Of a DNA stretch of 64,000 nucleotides, positions 34,188 through 43,335 are shown piece by piece; the first letter of the stretch is position 1, and each line of letters begins with the position of its first letter. Source of the stretch: JAAXHF01 sp965242605 (GTDB taxonomy: Bacteria; Desulfobacterota; Binatia; Bin18); NCBI GenBank assembly GCA_965242605.1, contig CBDESS010000001.1:124001-188000 (forward strand), written 5' to 3'. The notes beneath the pieces were generated by a model that searched no databases, was not told the origin of the DNA, and saw only the letters and a list, made by a program, of their open reading frames with translations. The position numbers and the translations under genes were made by a program.

Positions 34188-35765
34188 TTACCGCCCGATT
34201 CTTCGTCTGACCATCCGCCCCAGCAGTTGCACTTCCTCCACTTTGAACACGAATCCCAAGGCCAGATACAGCCCGCCGCCGGCCAGCAGAATTGCGGCCA
34301 GGCGCAACACCGGCCCCGGGGCCAGCAGCGGCCCCGGGCTAGCGGCCAGCCCCCGGCTTAGCGCGAACAGACACACCCCCAGGGCCGCGGCCAACAGAAA
34401 ATGGGTAGCGAACTGGCGGGCCAGCAGGGCCTCGTTCAGCGGGCCGCGGCGATGGCGGAAAATGGCGTACAGCACCAGGGCGTTCAGGCCCGAGGCCAGC
34501 GAGATCATCAGCGCAATACCCCAGTGCCCCCAGACCTGCATCAGCAGCCAGCCGCCAAGAGCGTTCAGGCCAACCGAGGCCAAGCCAACCAACGCCGGGG
34601 TGCGGGTATCCCTGGTGGCGTTGAACAGCCGGACCATGACCTGACTGGCCCCATAGCCGACAATCCCGACGCCATAGGCCATAAGCGCCTGACTGGTCAG
34701 GGTCACATCTTCGGGCGTAAACTGGCCTCGCTGGTAGAGCAGGCGGGTGATCGGCGTGGCCAAGCCGACCAGGGCCGCTGTAGCCGGCAGGGCCACGGCA
34801 AACAGCAGCGACAGGCCGGCAGTGGCTTTGTCCTTGAACGCCCGCTCGGCCCGGCTGGTATGATGGACCGCGGACAGCTCGGTCAGCAGCACGGTATACA
34901 CCGGCACAGCACACAGGCTCACCGGCAGCAGAAAGATGCGAAACGCATAGGCCAGGGCCGAGATGCTGCCCTCGGCCAGGGTTGAGGCCAGGGCGCGAGC
35001 AATGAAGGCGTTGAGCGGCACGACCGCAGTCGCCACAAACGCCCCGAGCGCCAGCCCGCCCATCTCACGCAGGGCCGGATGACCAAAGGCCAAGCTGGGA
35101 CGATAGCGCAGCCCGAGCCGAGCCAGAGCCGGGATCTGAACCGCCAACTGGACCAGGCTGCCGGCCACCACCCCGATAGCCAGGCTGCTGATGCCGTAGG
35201 AACCGCTCAGGCTCAGGGCACAGCCGATCATCACCAGATTGAAAAACACCCCAGCGTACTCGGGCATGGCGTAATGCTCCAGGCTGTTCAGCGTGCCTTT
35301 GACCACGGCCAGCAGGCAGTGCAAGACCAGCATGGGCAACATCAGCCGAAACAGGAAGACGGCCAGATGGTGGTCGTCACCGCTCAGGCCGGGGGCGGCA
35401 ACGGTCAGGATGGCCGGGGCGGCCAGATAACAGCCGGCGGCCAGGGTCAGGGCGATGACACCAGCCGCGGTCAGGGCCAGGCTGAAGACCGTGTTCAGCT
35501 CGGCGGCGCGGTTGCGGTAGCGGGTGATGACCGGTACAAAGAAATTGCTCAGCACCCCGCTGAAAAACAAGGTCTGGAGCATTTCCGGCACGTTATAGGC
35601 CACCAGAAAGGCATCGGTCAGCCGTGACGCACCAAACAGAGCGGCCCCGACGGCTTCGCGCACAAAGCCCAGCGGCCGGCTCAGCAGGGTAGCAATGACA
35701 ATAGGCCGGCCCTTGCGGACCAGACCGGCCCGCAGCGACTCAGCCCGGGGTCGGCGGCGCTTCAT
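34188..35765 (-). CDS. murJ: Lipid II flippase MurJ (MviN family)
   Basis: 525 aa, polytopic with about fourteen hydrophobic segments. It starts with a basic N-terminus, then GRPIVIATLLSRPLGFVREAVGAALFGASRLTDAFLVAYNVPEMLQTLF, the MviN hallmark with the conserved Arg. It flips lipid II to the periplasmic face for peptidoglycan assembly. It lies 38 nt downstream of the acyl-CoA ligase gene on the same strand, and converges with the mini-CRISPR at 34143. Confidence 0.95.
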   Translation of the reverse strand: MKRRRPRAESLRAGLVRKGRPIVIATLLSRPLGFVREAVGAALFGASRLTDAFLVAYNVPEMLQTLFFSGVLSNFFVPVITRYRNRAAELNTVFSLALTAAGVIALTLAAGCYLAAPAILTVAAPGLSGDDHHLAVFLFRLMLPMLVLHCLLAVVKGTLNSLEHYAMPEYAGVFFNLVMIGCALSLSGSYGISSLAIGVVAGSLVQLAVQIPALARLGLRYRPSLAFGHPALREMGGLALGAFVATAVVPLNAFIARALASTLAEGSISALAYAFRIFLLPVSLCAVPVYTVLLTELSAVHHTSRAERAFKDKATAGLSLLFAVALPATAALVGLATPITRLLYQRGQFTPEDVTLTSQALMAYGVGIVGYGASQVMVRLFNATRDTRTPALVGLASVGLNALGGWLLMQVWGHWGIALMISLASGLNALVLYAIFRHRRGPLNEALLARQFATHFLLAAALGVCLFALSRGLAASPGPLLAPGPVLRLAAILLAGGGLYLALGFVFKVEEVQLLGRMVRRRIGR

Positions 35766-35803
35766 ACGGGTCCGCAGCTATCCAGGGCACGCCCACACCA
35801 GAA

Positions 35804-37360
35804 TCAGTCCTGACCGTCCATCTCTTTCAGTTTTCCCCGCTCCACCTTGCCCATTGCGTTACGCGGAATCTCCGCAACAAACCGATACAGGCGGGGGCGT
35901 TTATAGGGCGCGAGGTCCTGCTCAACCCTGGCCCTGAGCCGGGTCTCCAGCCCGGCCGGGTCCTGCCCCTGGCGCGGCACGATAAAGGCGGCGATGCGTT
36001 CCCCCAAGTCCGGGTCAGGCAGCCCGGCGACGGCGCATTCGTGTACCCCGGCTTCCAGCTCCAACACTGCCTCAATCTCCCCAGGTGTGACATTGCTTCC
36101 CCCAACGATGATGAGTTCTTTCATCCGGCCGACAATCGACACAGAGCCGTCTTCGGACACTGCCCCAAGGTCACCGGTCCGAAACCAGCCGCCCTCAAAG
36201 GCAGCCGCGGTCGCCTCGGGATCGTTCCAGTAGCCGCCAAAGACATTCGGGCCACGCACCCAGAGTTCGCCGGTGTGCCCGTCGGGCAGCGCGCGGCGCG
36301 TGTCCGGGTCAAACACCCCGACCTCTACCCCGGGCAGCGGCAGGCCGACGCTGCCGGCTTTCTGGATCCCGTGGAGCGGGTTGGATGTGTTGATAGCCGT
36401 CTCGGTCAGCCCATAGCGCTCAACCGGCGCAAAGCCAAAGCGGGCCTGAAAGCGGCGGAAGGTTTCAACCGAGAGGGGGGCCGAGCCGCAGGTGAACAGC
36501 CGCATCGAGCTCAGCGATACCTCGCCTTCGACATCCAACAGGCGGCGATACATGGTTGGCACGCCCATGAACACGCTGATGCGCTGGCGGTCCAGCGCGT
36601 GCAAAACCACCGACGGCTCAAAACGTTCCAGCAACACCGCGGTGCAGCCGCTATACAGCGTGCCGTACAGGCCAAGTCCCAGCCCGTGCAGATGGTGGGG
36701 CGGGAGGACATGCAAGAGGCGGTCGTCTTCGTTCATCTCCCAGGTGTCAAGCAGTAAGGCCTGGAGGTTTGCGTGGAGATTCCGATGGGTCAGGCCAACC
36801 CCTTTTGGCCGGCCGGTCGTGCCGCTGGTGAACAGCAGGAGCGCTACGTCATCGTCCGCCCGCTCGGCAGGCTCTGGACCGGCTTGGGCACCAGCCAGGA
36901 CATCCGACACCAATTTCGTCCCCTCGACCCGGTCGGCAGCGCGGCCACTCACCCACCACGGACCAGCCACCGCGGCCGTGATACCCGGTGCCCGGCTGAC
37001 CGTTTGCGGCCTGGTGATGGCGAGCTTGACCTCGGCGCGCTGTAGGACGGCCTCGGCCTCGCGCGGTGCCAGGGCCGGATTCAGCGGCACCACCCCGGCT
37101 CCAAGGCCCAAGACGGCCAGATGGACGGTGGTCAATCCATCCGCCTTGCCCAGAGACAGCGCCACCCGGTCGCCAGCCTGAATACCCGCCGCCCGCAGGG
37201 CAGTCATCCAGCGCGAGGCGTCCTCCAGCAACTCGCCGCGCGTTTGCCGCCAGCTCACCCGCCCGTCCGCTTCCAGCTTCTCAAATATCGGGCGGCTGTC
37301 GTCACGGCCCAAACGCTGCCAGACAGTCCGTGCCAGATTCATGCTCGGACTGTCTACCAT
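35804..37360 (-). CDS. AMP-forming acyl-CoA synthetase (malonyl-CoA synthase-like)
   Basis: 518 aa from ATG 37360 (ATG 37342 is an alternative; a longer frame to 37477 would overlap the divergent gene). ANL-superfamily motifs: LLFTSGTTGRPKGVGLTHRNL (P-loop-like A3), YGLTETAINTSNPL (A5), WFRTGDLG (A7), VGRMKELIIVGGSNVTPGEIE (A8) and the C-terminal Lys in PRNAMGKVERGKL. It activates a carboxylic acid to acyl-AMP and acyl-CoA. Overall length and motif wording resemble malonyl/methylmalonyl-CoA ligases; the substrate is not certain. Confidence 0.87.
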   Translation of the reverse strand: MVDSPSMNLARTVWQRLGRDDSRPIFEKLEADGRVSWRQTRGELLEDASRWMTALRAAGIQAGDRVALSLGKADGLTTVHLAVLGLGAGVVPLNPALAPREAEAVLQRAEVKLAITRPQTVSRAPGITAAVAGPWWVSGRAADRVEGTKLVSDVLAGAQAGPEPAERADDDVALLLFTSGTTGRPKGVGLTHRNLHANLQALLLDTWEMNEDDRLLHVLPPHHLHGLGLGLYGTLYSGCTAVLLERFEPSVVLHALDRQRISVFMGVPTMYRRLLDVEGEVSLSSMRLFTCGSAPLSVETFRRFQARFGFAPVERYGLTETAINTSNPLHGIQKAGSVGLPLPGVEVGVFDPDTRRALPDGHTGELWVRGPNVFGGYWNDPEATAAAFEGGWFRTGDLGAVSEDGSVSIVGRMKELIIVGGSNVTPGEIEAVLELEAGVHECAVAGLPDPDLGERIAAFIVPRQGQDPAGLETRLRARVEQDLAPYKRPRLYRFVAEIPRNAMGKVERGKLKEMDGQD

Positions 37361-37464
37361 AACCCCCCCAGCCAGGAAAAGGCGCGCCAGAACCCCGCCG
37401 GCCATACAGATGCGTATCCTGCCGCCGTCAGGTTTGATACTTTGTTGACAACAAGGAGAGCAGT

Positions 37465-37818
37465 ATGGGAGCGACACACGTCACCGTCACCATCCGCAAT
37501 CCGGCTGAGCCGGACCGAAGCTGGGAAGGGCTTTTTCTGGTCGATACCGGGGCGACCGATTCCCTCGTCCCCAGACAACATCTTGAAGCCATTGGCCTCA
37601 AGCCCGAAGGCCAGCGAACCTGTGAACCAGCCGATGGCACGGAGCTCAAACTGGATATCACGGTGGGGCGGATAGAGTTCATGGGGGAGTTTGTCGGCGG
37701 AACGATCATCTTCGGCAGGGCAGACGCCGAACCACTGCTGGGCGTGACCGCCCTGGAGTCGGTCGGCATTGAGGTTGACCCGCTCAATCAGCGCCTCAAA
37801 CGCCTCAGGAACCAGTGA
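37465..37818 (+). CDS. Retropepsin-like (clan AA) aspartic protease
   Basis: 117 aa with the catalytic triplet in GLFLVDTGATDSLVP (DTG at 27-29) and the C-terminal LLGVTALESVGIEVDP that follows the flap in single-domain clan AA proteins. Such proteins act as homodimers. AAGGAG-like sequence precedes the ATG. It is 50 bp upstream of the DUF262 gene on the same strand and may be cotranscribed with it. Confidence 0.8.
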   Translation: MGATHVTVTIRNPAEPDRSWEGLFLVDTGATDSLVPRQHLEAIGLKPEGQRTCEPADGTELKLDITVGRIEFMGEFVGGTIIFGRADAEPLLGVTALESVGIEVDPLNQRLKRLRNQ

Positions 37819-37868
37819 CGGGTATCCTTAATCAAGGCCATCACCGTTGTCAGATAAAGGAGCAGGTC

Positions 37869-38954
37869 ATGTCTGATACGAGATTTCGGGAAGAAGAGAT
37901 CGAAGACCCCATCAATGACGACGATCAAATCAGCCCCTCTCTCCGTTACATGATCACCAGCTACGGCGCGGATATGCCGGTTGATGGGATCGTGAAACGG
38001 CTCGAGCGCGGCGATATTTTTATTCCACCATTTCAGCGGAATTTTGTGTGGACCCTGGCCCAAGCCTCGCGTTTCATCGAATCCTTGCTGCTCGGGCTGC
38101 CCGTTCCAGGAATCTTTCTGTTTGAGGAGCCTGATACAAAAAAGATGATCGTTGACGGTCAGCAACGGTTGCGGACATTGCAACAGTTCTACACAGGGCT
38201 GTTTGGCAACACGAAGTTCATGCTGACCGGCGTCTCTCACGAATTGAATCGGAAAACCTATGAAACATTGGCGTATGCGGATCAACGTCGTCTCGATGAC
38301 TCAATTCTCCACGCCACGATATTTCAGCAGAGCGAGCCGAGTAATGACCGGAGTTCAGTGTACCAGGTCTTTGAGCGGCTGAACACGGGCGGCACACCGC
38401 TCAATCCGCAGGAAATCCGGGCGTGTGTCTATCAGGGGAATCTGAACCAGCTATTGTCGGAACTCGCCCGGAACACGCATTGGCGCACCTTATACGGTGG
38501 GAATACCACCAGGAAAAAGGACGAAAGGAAAAAGGACGAGGAGATCATCCTGCGTTTCTTCGCCCTGTATTACCGGCTGGACACATATGCGCGCCCGATG
38601 AAGCAATTTCTCAACACCTTTATGGGAGACCATTGCAATCTCGAACAGACGCAAGAGGACGAGTTTCGCCACGTGTTTGAGCGGACGGTCGAAACTGCGG
38701 CAACCGTCCTGACAGCAAAGGCGCTCCGACCGGAACGCGCCCTGAATGTATCGGTCGTTGACGCGACGCTCGTTGGGCTGGCCCACCGCTTAGACGCGGG
38801 GGCTGTTTCTGACGCCAACGCGCTGAAGTCCGTACACGCGGAGCTGTTGCGGAGTTATAAAGAGAAATCCCTGTACAGGGTAGGCACAACAGACCCGGAG
38901 CGGGTGAGGCTCCGGATCGAGTATGCGCGCAAAGCGTATGGGTCGGTCCAATGA
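37869..38954 (+). CDS. DUF262 (ParB/Srx-like) protein, defence type
   Basis: 361 aa from ATG 37869, 6 nt after AAGGAG; an in-frame extension to 37815 is not supported. The DUF262 core shows IPPFQRNFVWTLAQASRFIESLLLG (52-76), KMIVDGQQRLRTLQQF (92-107) and FERLNTGGTPLNPQEIRACVY. DUF262 is the N-terminal domain of GmrSD-type restriction enzymes and has a ParB-like NTPase/nuclease fold. Here it stands alone, without the DUF1524 HNH partner, and is coupled by an ATGA overlap to a HEPN gene. Confidence 0.87.
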   Translation: MSDTRFREEEIEDPINDDDQISPSLRYMITSYGADMPVDGIVKRLERGDIFIPPFQRNFVWTLAQASRFIESLLLGLPVPGIFLFEEPDTKKMIVDGQQRLRTLQQFYTGLFGNTKFMLTGVSHELNRKTYETLAYADQRRLDDSILHATIFQQSEPSNDRSSVYQVFERLNTGGTPLNPQEIRACVYQGNLNQLLSELARNTHWRTLYGGNTTRKKDERKKDEEIILRFFALYYRLDTYARPMKQFLNTFMGDHCNLEQTQEDEFRHVFERTVETAATVLTAKALRPERALNVSVVDATLVGLAHRLDAGAVSDANALKSVHAELLRSYKEKSLYRVGTTDPERVRLRIEYARKAYGSVQ

Positions 38955-39421
38955 GCTTCGGTGATAGCCGGTCTCTGGAGGATACCATCCTGTCTGCGCG
39001 TCATGCCGCTCAGGCTCTCTCAGACGAAAACCAAGCCCGACTTGCCCAGCTTATGACGGTGTGGGCATCCGGCTATCTGGAAGCGATATGCAGAGATGTG
39101 CTGCGGGCCTATGCCGAACGGCGCGCAGACCCCAGCGTGGCACGATTCGTCAGTCACCAGCTCGCCCGCTTCAGCAATCCAAAGATGGAGAAAATCGTGG
39201 ATCTGGTCCGCTCGTTCGATAAAAATCGAGCCAACGAGCTGGACGAATTCGCAGAGGGGGCCATAAAGGAAAGCGTGAACAGTATAGTCGGTTTACGGAA
39301 TCAAATCGCCCACGGACGCCAAACGGACATATCTGTTGGGCGCATAGGGTCCTATTTTGACCATGCCAGGAAATTTGCCAGGAAACTGGAAGCCCTTTTC
39401 AACACACCAGAGAAAAGCTGA
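38951..39421 (+). CDS. HEPN-domain protein (RiboL-PSP/MAE_28990-like putative RNase)
   Basis: 156 aa, mainly helical. It carries the HEPN Rx4H catalytic motif in GLRNQIAHGRQ (Arg116, His121) with the preferred polar residue after Arg. HEPN domains of this kind are RNases in toxin-antitoxin and abortive-infection systems. The start overlaps the DUF262 stop by 4 nt, so the two are made together and probably form one defence or toxin module. The 245 bp downstream, to 39666, hold nothing I can name. Confidence 0.82.
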   Translation: MSFGDSRSLEDTILSARHAAQALSDENQARLAQLMTVWASGYLEAICRDVLRAYAERRADPSVARFVSHQLARFSNPKMEKIVDLVRSFDKNRANELDEFAEGAIKESVNSIVGLRNQIAHGRQTDISVGRIGSYFDHARKFARKLEALFNTPEKS

Positions 39422-39666
39422 GAATGATGAACATCCAGATCGGCAACCGATAGAACTCAGCCTGAAACAGGCCCCCTCACTCCGGTCCACGAGAAGAAGG
39501 GGCGGCCCGGGCCTGTCCCAAGGCTCCGCAGCCGGCCACCACTCGCCCCAAAGCCCCACTTTACAGAAGCCCCGGCTTATCGCTATGCTGTCCCGGTTTA
39601 CAGGACGCATCGTGATGCCTTCCTCTCGATTCTGATACTACGATTCGTCCTTAAACAGGAGCGACT

Positions 39667-41460
39667 ATGCGAGAGACGAGTACGACCTGCCGGCGGTGGC
39701 TTGGTCTCGGCCTGGGGATGCTGTTCAGCCTGCTCCCCACTGCGGCCTGGGCTGTCTTTGTTGATGAGGCCGAAACCATCCGCTTCAACGGCCGGGTGTA
39801 TAACCGGACGGCTATGGCGGTTGACAGCGCGGCCGACAACACCCGCCTCCAGACGCCTTATAACAGCTGGAACATGCTGCAAAACCGGACCTTTGTTCAG
39901 ATGGAGCTCCGCCACAACCTCACCGACCTGATCATGGGCCGGTCTGAGGGTCCCTTAGCCGCGGTCCAGTCCTTGCTCAGCCCCCTCAGCGTGCTTGCCC
40001 CAGACGATTTTGAGTATTTCGCGACCTACCGTGGCGAGTACGACGGGGTGTGGGACTTTGGCCCGGACGTGTTCAGCGAGCGTTTTCCGCTGCTGAGCGA
40101 CTGTGGCACGCCGGGCAAAGCAACACAGAAGAAGCCAAGCGCTTTTGGCTGCACCCAGGTCGATACCCGTCAGCGTCGGCGGAGTCGCCACCGACTGTTT
40201 GAAGCCTATCTCAACTACACCAAGGGGCCGCTGTTTGTCCGGATTGGACGCCAAAACCTGTCGTGGGGCGAGACGGATGTGTTCCGCCTGCTGGACCAGA
40301 TCAACCCCCTTGACGCCAGCTTTGGCGGCTTTCTGGTCACGCTGGACGAGCGGCGCATCCCGCTCGATATGCTGCGGGCAGTGTACGGTTTGGGGGGCCT
40401 TGGCCCGCTGTCAGAGCTGAACCTCGAAGGCTTCATGGTTGTGGACGACGAAGTCTCAACCCCAGTCCCGGCCGGCTCGCCGTGGTCAACCCCCAACCCG
40501 GCCGGTATTCGCAGCGCCCTCAAAAAACCGGCCCGCAACTTCACCGATATGCGGGGCGGCGGGCGTATTGTCGGGGTGTGGGGTGATTTCATGTTCAGCC
40601 TGGCCCACTACTACACCTATCTTGACAGCGCGACGCTTCGCATTGTCACGCCGGTCACGGCTGCCCCGCTCAGACTCAGCGAATTTTGGAACGCGACCCG
40701 GCGTGGCGAGTTCGGACGCTATCTATTCGATAATTTTCAGGCCAATGTGGTATTTCCCAAGACCCAGATCAGCGGAGCAACCCTGACCTTTGGCCTGCCC
40801 AGCCTGTCGGCCATTGTCCGCAGCGAGTTTGCCTATTTTTATGCCGAGCCATTCTTTAAGAACTCGGCCTCAGATCAACTCCAGGGGCCGGTTGCCGATC
40901 TCGCCAACTTTGCCATGACCCCCGGTTACAGCCAGGTCCCCTGCCCGCCTTCTGTCAGCAACGACATCTGCCTGCGCTACAAAGCGGACATCGACCGCTC
41001 GGACGTGATCCGCTGGTCGGTCGGCCTCGACATGGACCGCTATATCCAGCTGCTCAACCCCCAGCAGTCGGTCGTCATCAGCGGCCAGGTCTTTGGCACC
41101 CATATTCTGGATTTTGACGACACCAAGCTCAGGTCGGTCAGAGACGGCTTTGGCTTTGGTCACTTCGCCGTTCCAGTCCTTGACCCGCATACGAACAACG
41201 CATCCTTTGTCAATATCGACCAGCATCAGTTGGTCCAGACCCTGTCCATTTCGACCGCCTACCGTTCAGGCGCGATCTCGCCGACGCTGATCTTTCTGTA
41301 CGACTGGCAGGGCGCGTGGCTAGTGCAGCCGGGCATCACCTTTACCCGCGACCCCTTCCGCTTCATCATCCAGTACAACTATATTGACGGTCAGTTCAAC
41401 GGCATCGGCTTTTTACGCGACCGTGACAACCTGACCTTCCAGCTTGAGGTGGTCATATAG
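39667..41460 (+). CDS. DUF1302-family outer-membrane-type protein
   Basis: 597 aa. The signal peptide covers about residues 1-33 (RRWLGLGLGMLFSLLPTAAWA, cut before VFVDE). Mature N-terminus IRFNGRVYNR, then the family hallmark RIGRQNLSWGETDVFRLLDQINPLD. Alternating amphipathic strands continue to a C-terminus rich in aromatic residues (LTFQLEVVI), consistent with a beta-barrel. Members often lie beside lipid or steroid catabolic genes. It overlaps slightly with an upstream extension of the HpaB-family frame, whose real start is 16 nt downstream. Confidence 0.85.
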   Translation: MRETSTTCRRWLGLGLGMLFSLLPTAAWAVFVDEAETIRFNGRVYNRTAMAVDSAADNTRLQTPYNSWNMLQNRTFVQMELRHNLTDLIMGRSEGPLAAVQSLLSPLSVLAPDDFEYFATYRGEYDGVWDFGPDVFSERFPLLSDCGTPGKATQKKPSAFGCTQVDTRQRRRSRHRLFEAYLNYTKGPLFVRIGRQNLSWGETDVFRLLDQINPLDASFGGFLVTLDERRIPLDMLRAVYGLGGLGPLSELNLEGFMVVDDEVSTPVPAGSPWSTPNPAGIRSALKKPARNFTDMRGGGRIVGVWGDFMFSLAHYYTYLDSATLRIVTPVTAAPLRLSEFWNATRRGEFGRYLFDNFQANVVFPKTQISGATLTFGLPSLSAIVRSEFAYFYAEPFFKNSASDQLQGPVADLANFAMTPGYSQVPCPPSVSNDICLRYKADIDRSDVIRWSVGLDMDRYIQLLNPQQSVVISGQVFGTHILDFDDTKLRSVRDGFGFGHFAVPVLDPHTNNASFVNIDQHQLVQTLSISTAYRSGAISPTLIFLYDWQGAWLVQPGITFTRDPFRFIIQYNYIDGQFNGIGFLRDRDNLTFQLEVVI

Positions 41461-41476
41461 ACAGGAGGACAAGACA

Positions 41477-42931
41477 ATGGGCCTGCGCACGCCAGAACAG
41501 TACAAAGAAGCCCTGAGAGACGGCCGCGAGGTCTATTATCGGGGAGAACTGGTGCCCGATGTCACCGCCCATCCTGTCATTGGCAAGGCGGTGAGCCACG
41601 CCTGTATTGACTACCACATGGCCGAAGACCCCCGCTACCGGGAGCTGGCCGTGGTCAGCGACCCCAGCCTCGGTGACTATTCGCGCTACTATCATCTCCC
41701 CCGCACGACCGAGGACCTGCTTCAACGCAGCCGGCTGATTGCGGCCAGTACCCGCGAGGGGGCGACCCTGGTCGTGCTGATCAAAGAGATCGGCACCGAC
41801 GCCCTGTTCGCCCTCCACATTGTCGCCGAAGAGATGGCCAAGCGCGGCAAGCCCGAATACCGGGACCGGGTTCGCCAATACTACGAGCTGTGCCGCGACC
41901 GGGACTACGGCGTGGCGGTAGCCCAGAGCGATGTCAAAGGCGACCGGGGGCTCGGCCCCCAGGGCCAGGCCCACGACGACTATTACCTGCGGGTGGTGGA
42001 AGAACGCGCGGACGGCATTGTGGTGCGCGGGGCCAAGACGCATACCTCGGTGCTGACCAACACCGACGAAGTCATCGTCCTGCCAACGCGGGCGATGAAG
42101 CCCGACGACACCGCCTACTCGGTGGCCTTCGCCCTGCCGGCCGCCACCAAGGGCCTCAAGCTGCTGGCCAGCTCCTACGGTGGGGTGGAAAAAGACCCGT
42201 TTGAGTTCCCGATCAGCGCCAGTCACAAAATGATGGAAACGCTGACGGTTTTTGACGACGTGTTCGTGCCCTGGGAGCGCGTGTTCCTGAACGGCGAAAC
42301 CGAAGCCGCTGGCTTCCTGGCCCTGACCTTTGTCCAGTTTCACCGCTTCACCGCGGTGTCCTACAAGCTGCCCCTGCTGGAGTTACTGGCCGGCGCGGCC
42401 CAGGCCATCGCCGAGTACAACGGGATTGAACGGGCCGGCCACATCCGGGAGAAGCTGACCAGGCTGGCCACCTATCACGCCACCGTCCAAGGGCTGATTT
42501 TTGCCGCGGCCCACAACCACGAGGTGGTCGCTCCGGGCATTGCCGTACCCAACACCCTGCTGACCAACGTTGCCAAGTACCAGTTCGCCTCAAACTACCA
42601 CACCGCGGTGCAGATGGTACAGGACGTGAGCGGCGGTCTGCTCGTCACCGGCCCCGCGGCCGAGGACTGGCGCAGCGAGGCGACCGGGCCGTATCTCGAG
42701 AAATACTACGGCGGCAAAAAAGGCACCTCAACCGAAGACCGCCTACGGCTGCTGCACCTGATCTCCGACCTGACTGCGGGAGACTTTGGCGGCTATCAGG
42801 AGGTGCTGGCCGTCCACGCCGAAGGCTCGCTGGAAGCCGAAAAACTCCAGACCTACCGCGAGTACGACTTTGCCACCGCGGCCGACTACGCCCGGCAGCT
42901 CGCCGGCATCACGCACCGGACAGCCGGATGA
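41477..42931 (+). CDS. 4-hydroxyphenylacetate 3-hydroxylase (HpaB) family flavoprotein
   Basis: 484 aa from ATG 41477, with AGGAGG 8 nt upstream. HpaB-family features: LRTPEQYKEALRDGREVYYRGELV, VSHACIDYHM, SDVKGDRGLGPQGQ, VVRGAKTHTSVLTNTDE and DDVFVPWERVFLNGE. These proteins have an acyl-CoA dehydrogenase fold and use FADH2 from a separate reductase to hydroxylate phenols; some members are 4-hydroxybutyryl-CoA dehydratases. No reductase gene is adjacent. ATGA overlap with the next gene. Confidence 0.88.
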   Translation: MGLRTPEQYKEALRDGREVYYRGELVPDVTAHPVIGKAVSHACIDYHMAEDPRYRELAVVSDPSLGDYSRYYHLPRTTEDLLQRSRLIAASTREGATLVVLIKEIGTDALFALHIVAEEMAKRGKPEYRDRVRQYYELCRDRDYGVAVAQSDVKGDRGLGPQGQAHDDYYLRVVEERADGIVVRGAKTHTSVLTNTDEVIVLPTRAMKPDDTAYSVAFALPAATKGLKLLASSYGGVEKDPFEFPISASHKMMETLTVFDDVFVPWERVFLNGETEAAGFLALTFVQFHRFTAVSYKLPLLELLAGAAQAIAEYNGIERAGHIREKLTRLATYHATVQGLIFAAAHNHEVVAPGIAVPNTLLTNVAKYQFASNYHTAVQMVQDVSGGLLVTGPAAEDWRSEATGPYLEKYYGGKKGTSTEDRLRLLHLISDLTAGDFGGYQEVLAVHAEGSLEAEKLQTYREYDFATAADYARQLAGITHRTAG

Positions 42932-43281
42932 AAACCTGTCCCTACTGCGCGGAAGAAATCCAGGATGCGGCGATTGTCTGTCGCTACTGCGGGCGTGACC
43001 TGCCCGGTCTCTCAGCAGAGCCTCCACCGCCACCCACGCCACCTCTATTGCAGCCCACTCCGCCCAGCCCAGGCGTTGCCGCGATCCTGAGCCTGGTCAT
43101 CCCCGGTGCAGGTTCCATGTATGCCGGCCGGGTCGGTGCCGGCCTGGTCTGGCTGCTCGCGACCTGCATTGGCTACCTGGCCTTTGTTGTCCCAGGCCTG
43201 GTTCTTCACCTCTGTGCGATATTTGCAGCTTACGCCGCAGCGGAAACAAAGAACAAGCCGGCTCACGAAGACCCCCCATAG
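42928..43281 (+). CDS. Zinc-ribbon membrane protein
   Basis: 117 aa. An N-terminal zinc ribbon (Cys4, Cys7, Cys18, Cys21 in CPYC/CRYC) is followed by a proline-rich linker, then two hydrophobic segments (about 50-70 and 72-103) with PGAGSMYAGRVGAGLVW, which resembles TM2-domain proteins. Function unknown. Translationally coupled to the HpaB-family gene by a 4-nt overlap. Confidence 0.75.
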   Translation: MKTCPYCAEEIQDAAIVCRYCGRDLPGLSAEPPPPPTPPLLQPTPPSPGVAAILSLVIPGAGSMYAGRVGAGLVWLLATCIGYLAFVVPGLVLHLCAIFAAYAAAETKNKPAHEDPP

Positions 43282-43335
43282 CAGGCTGGAGCGATACCTC
43301 AGCAGGCAGTAACGCAGGTTTGCAGCCCGAGACAT

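Noticed and set aside
35079..35627. 182-aa + strand frame rich in Gln and Gly
   Set aside because: Antisense shadow of murJ.
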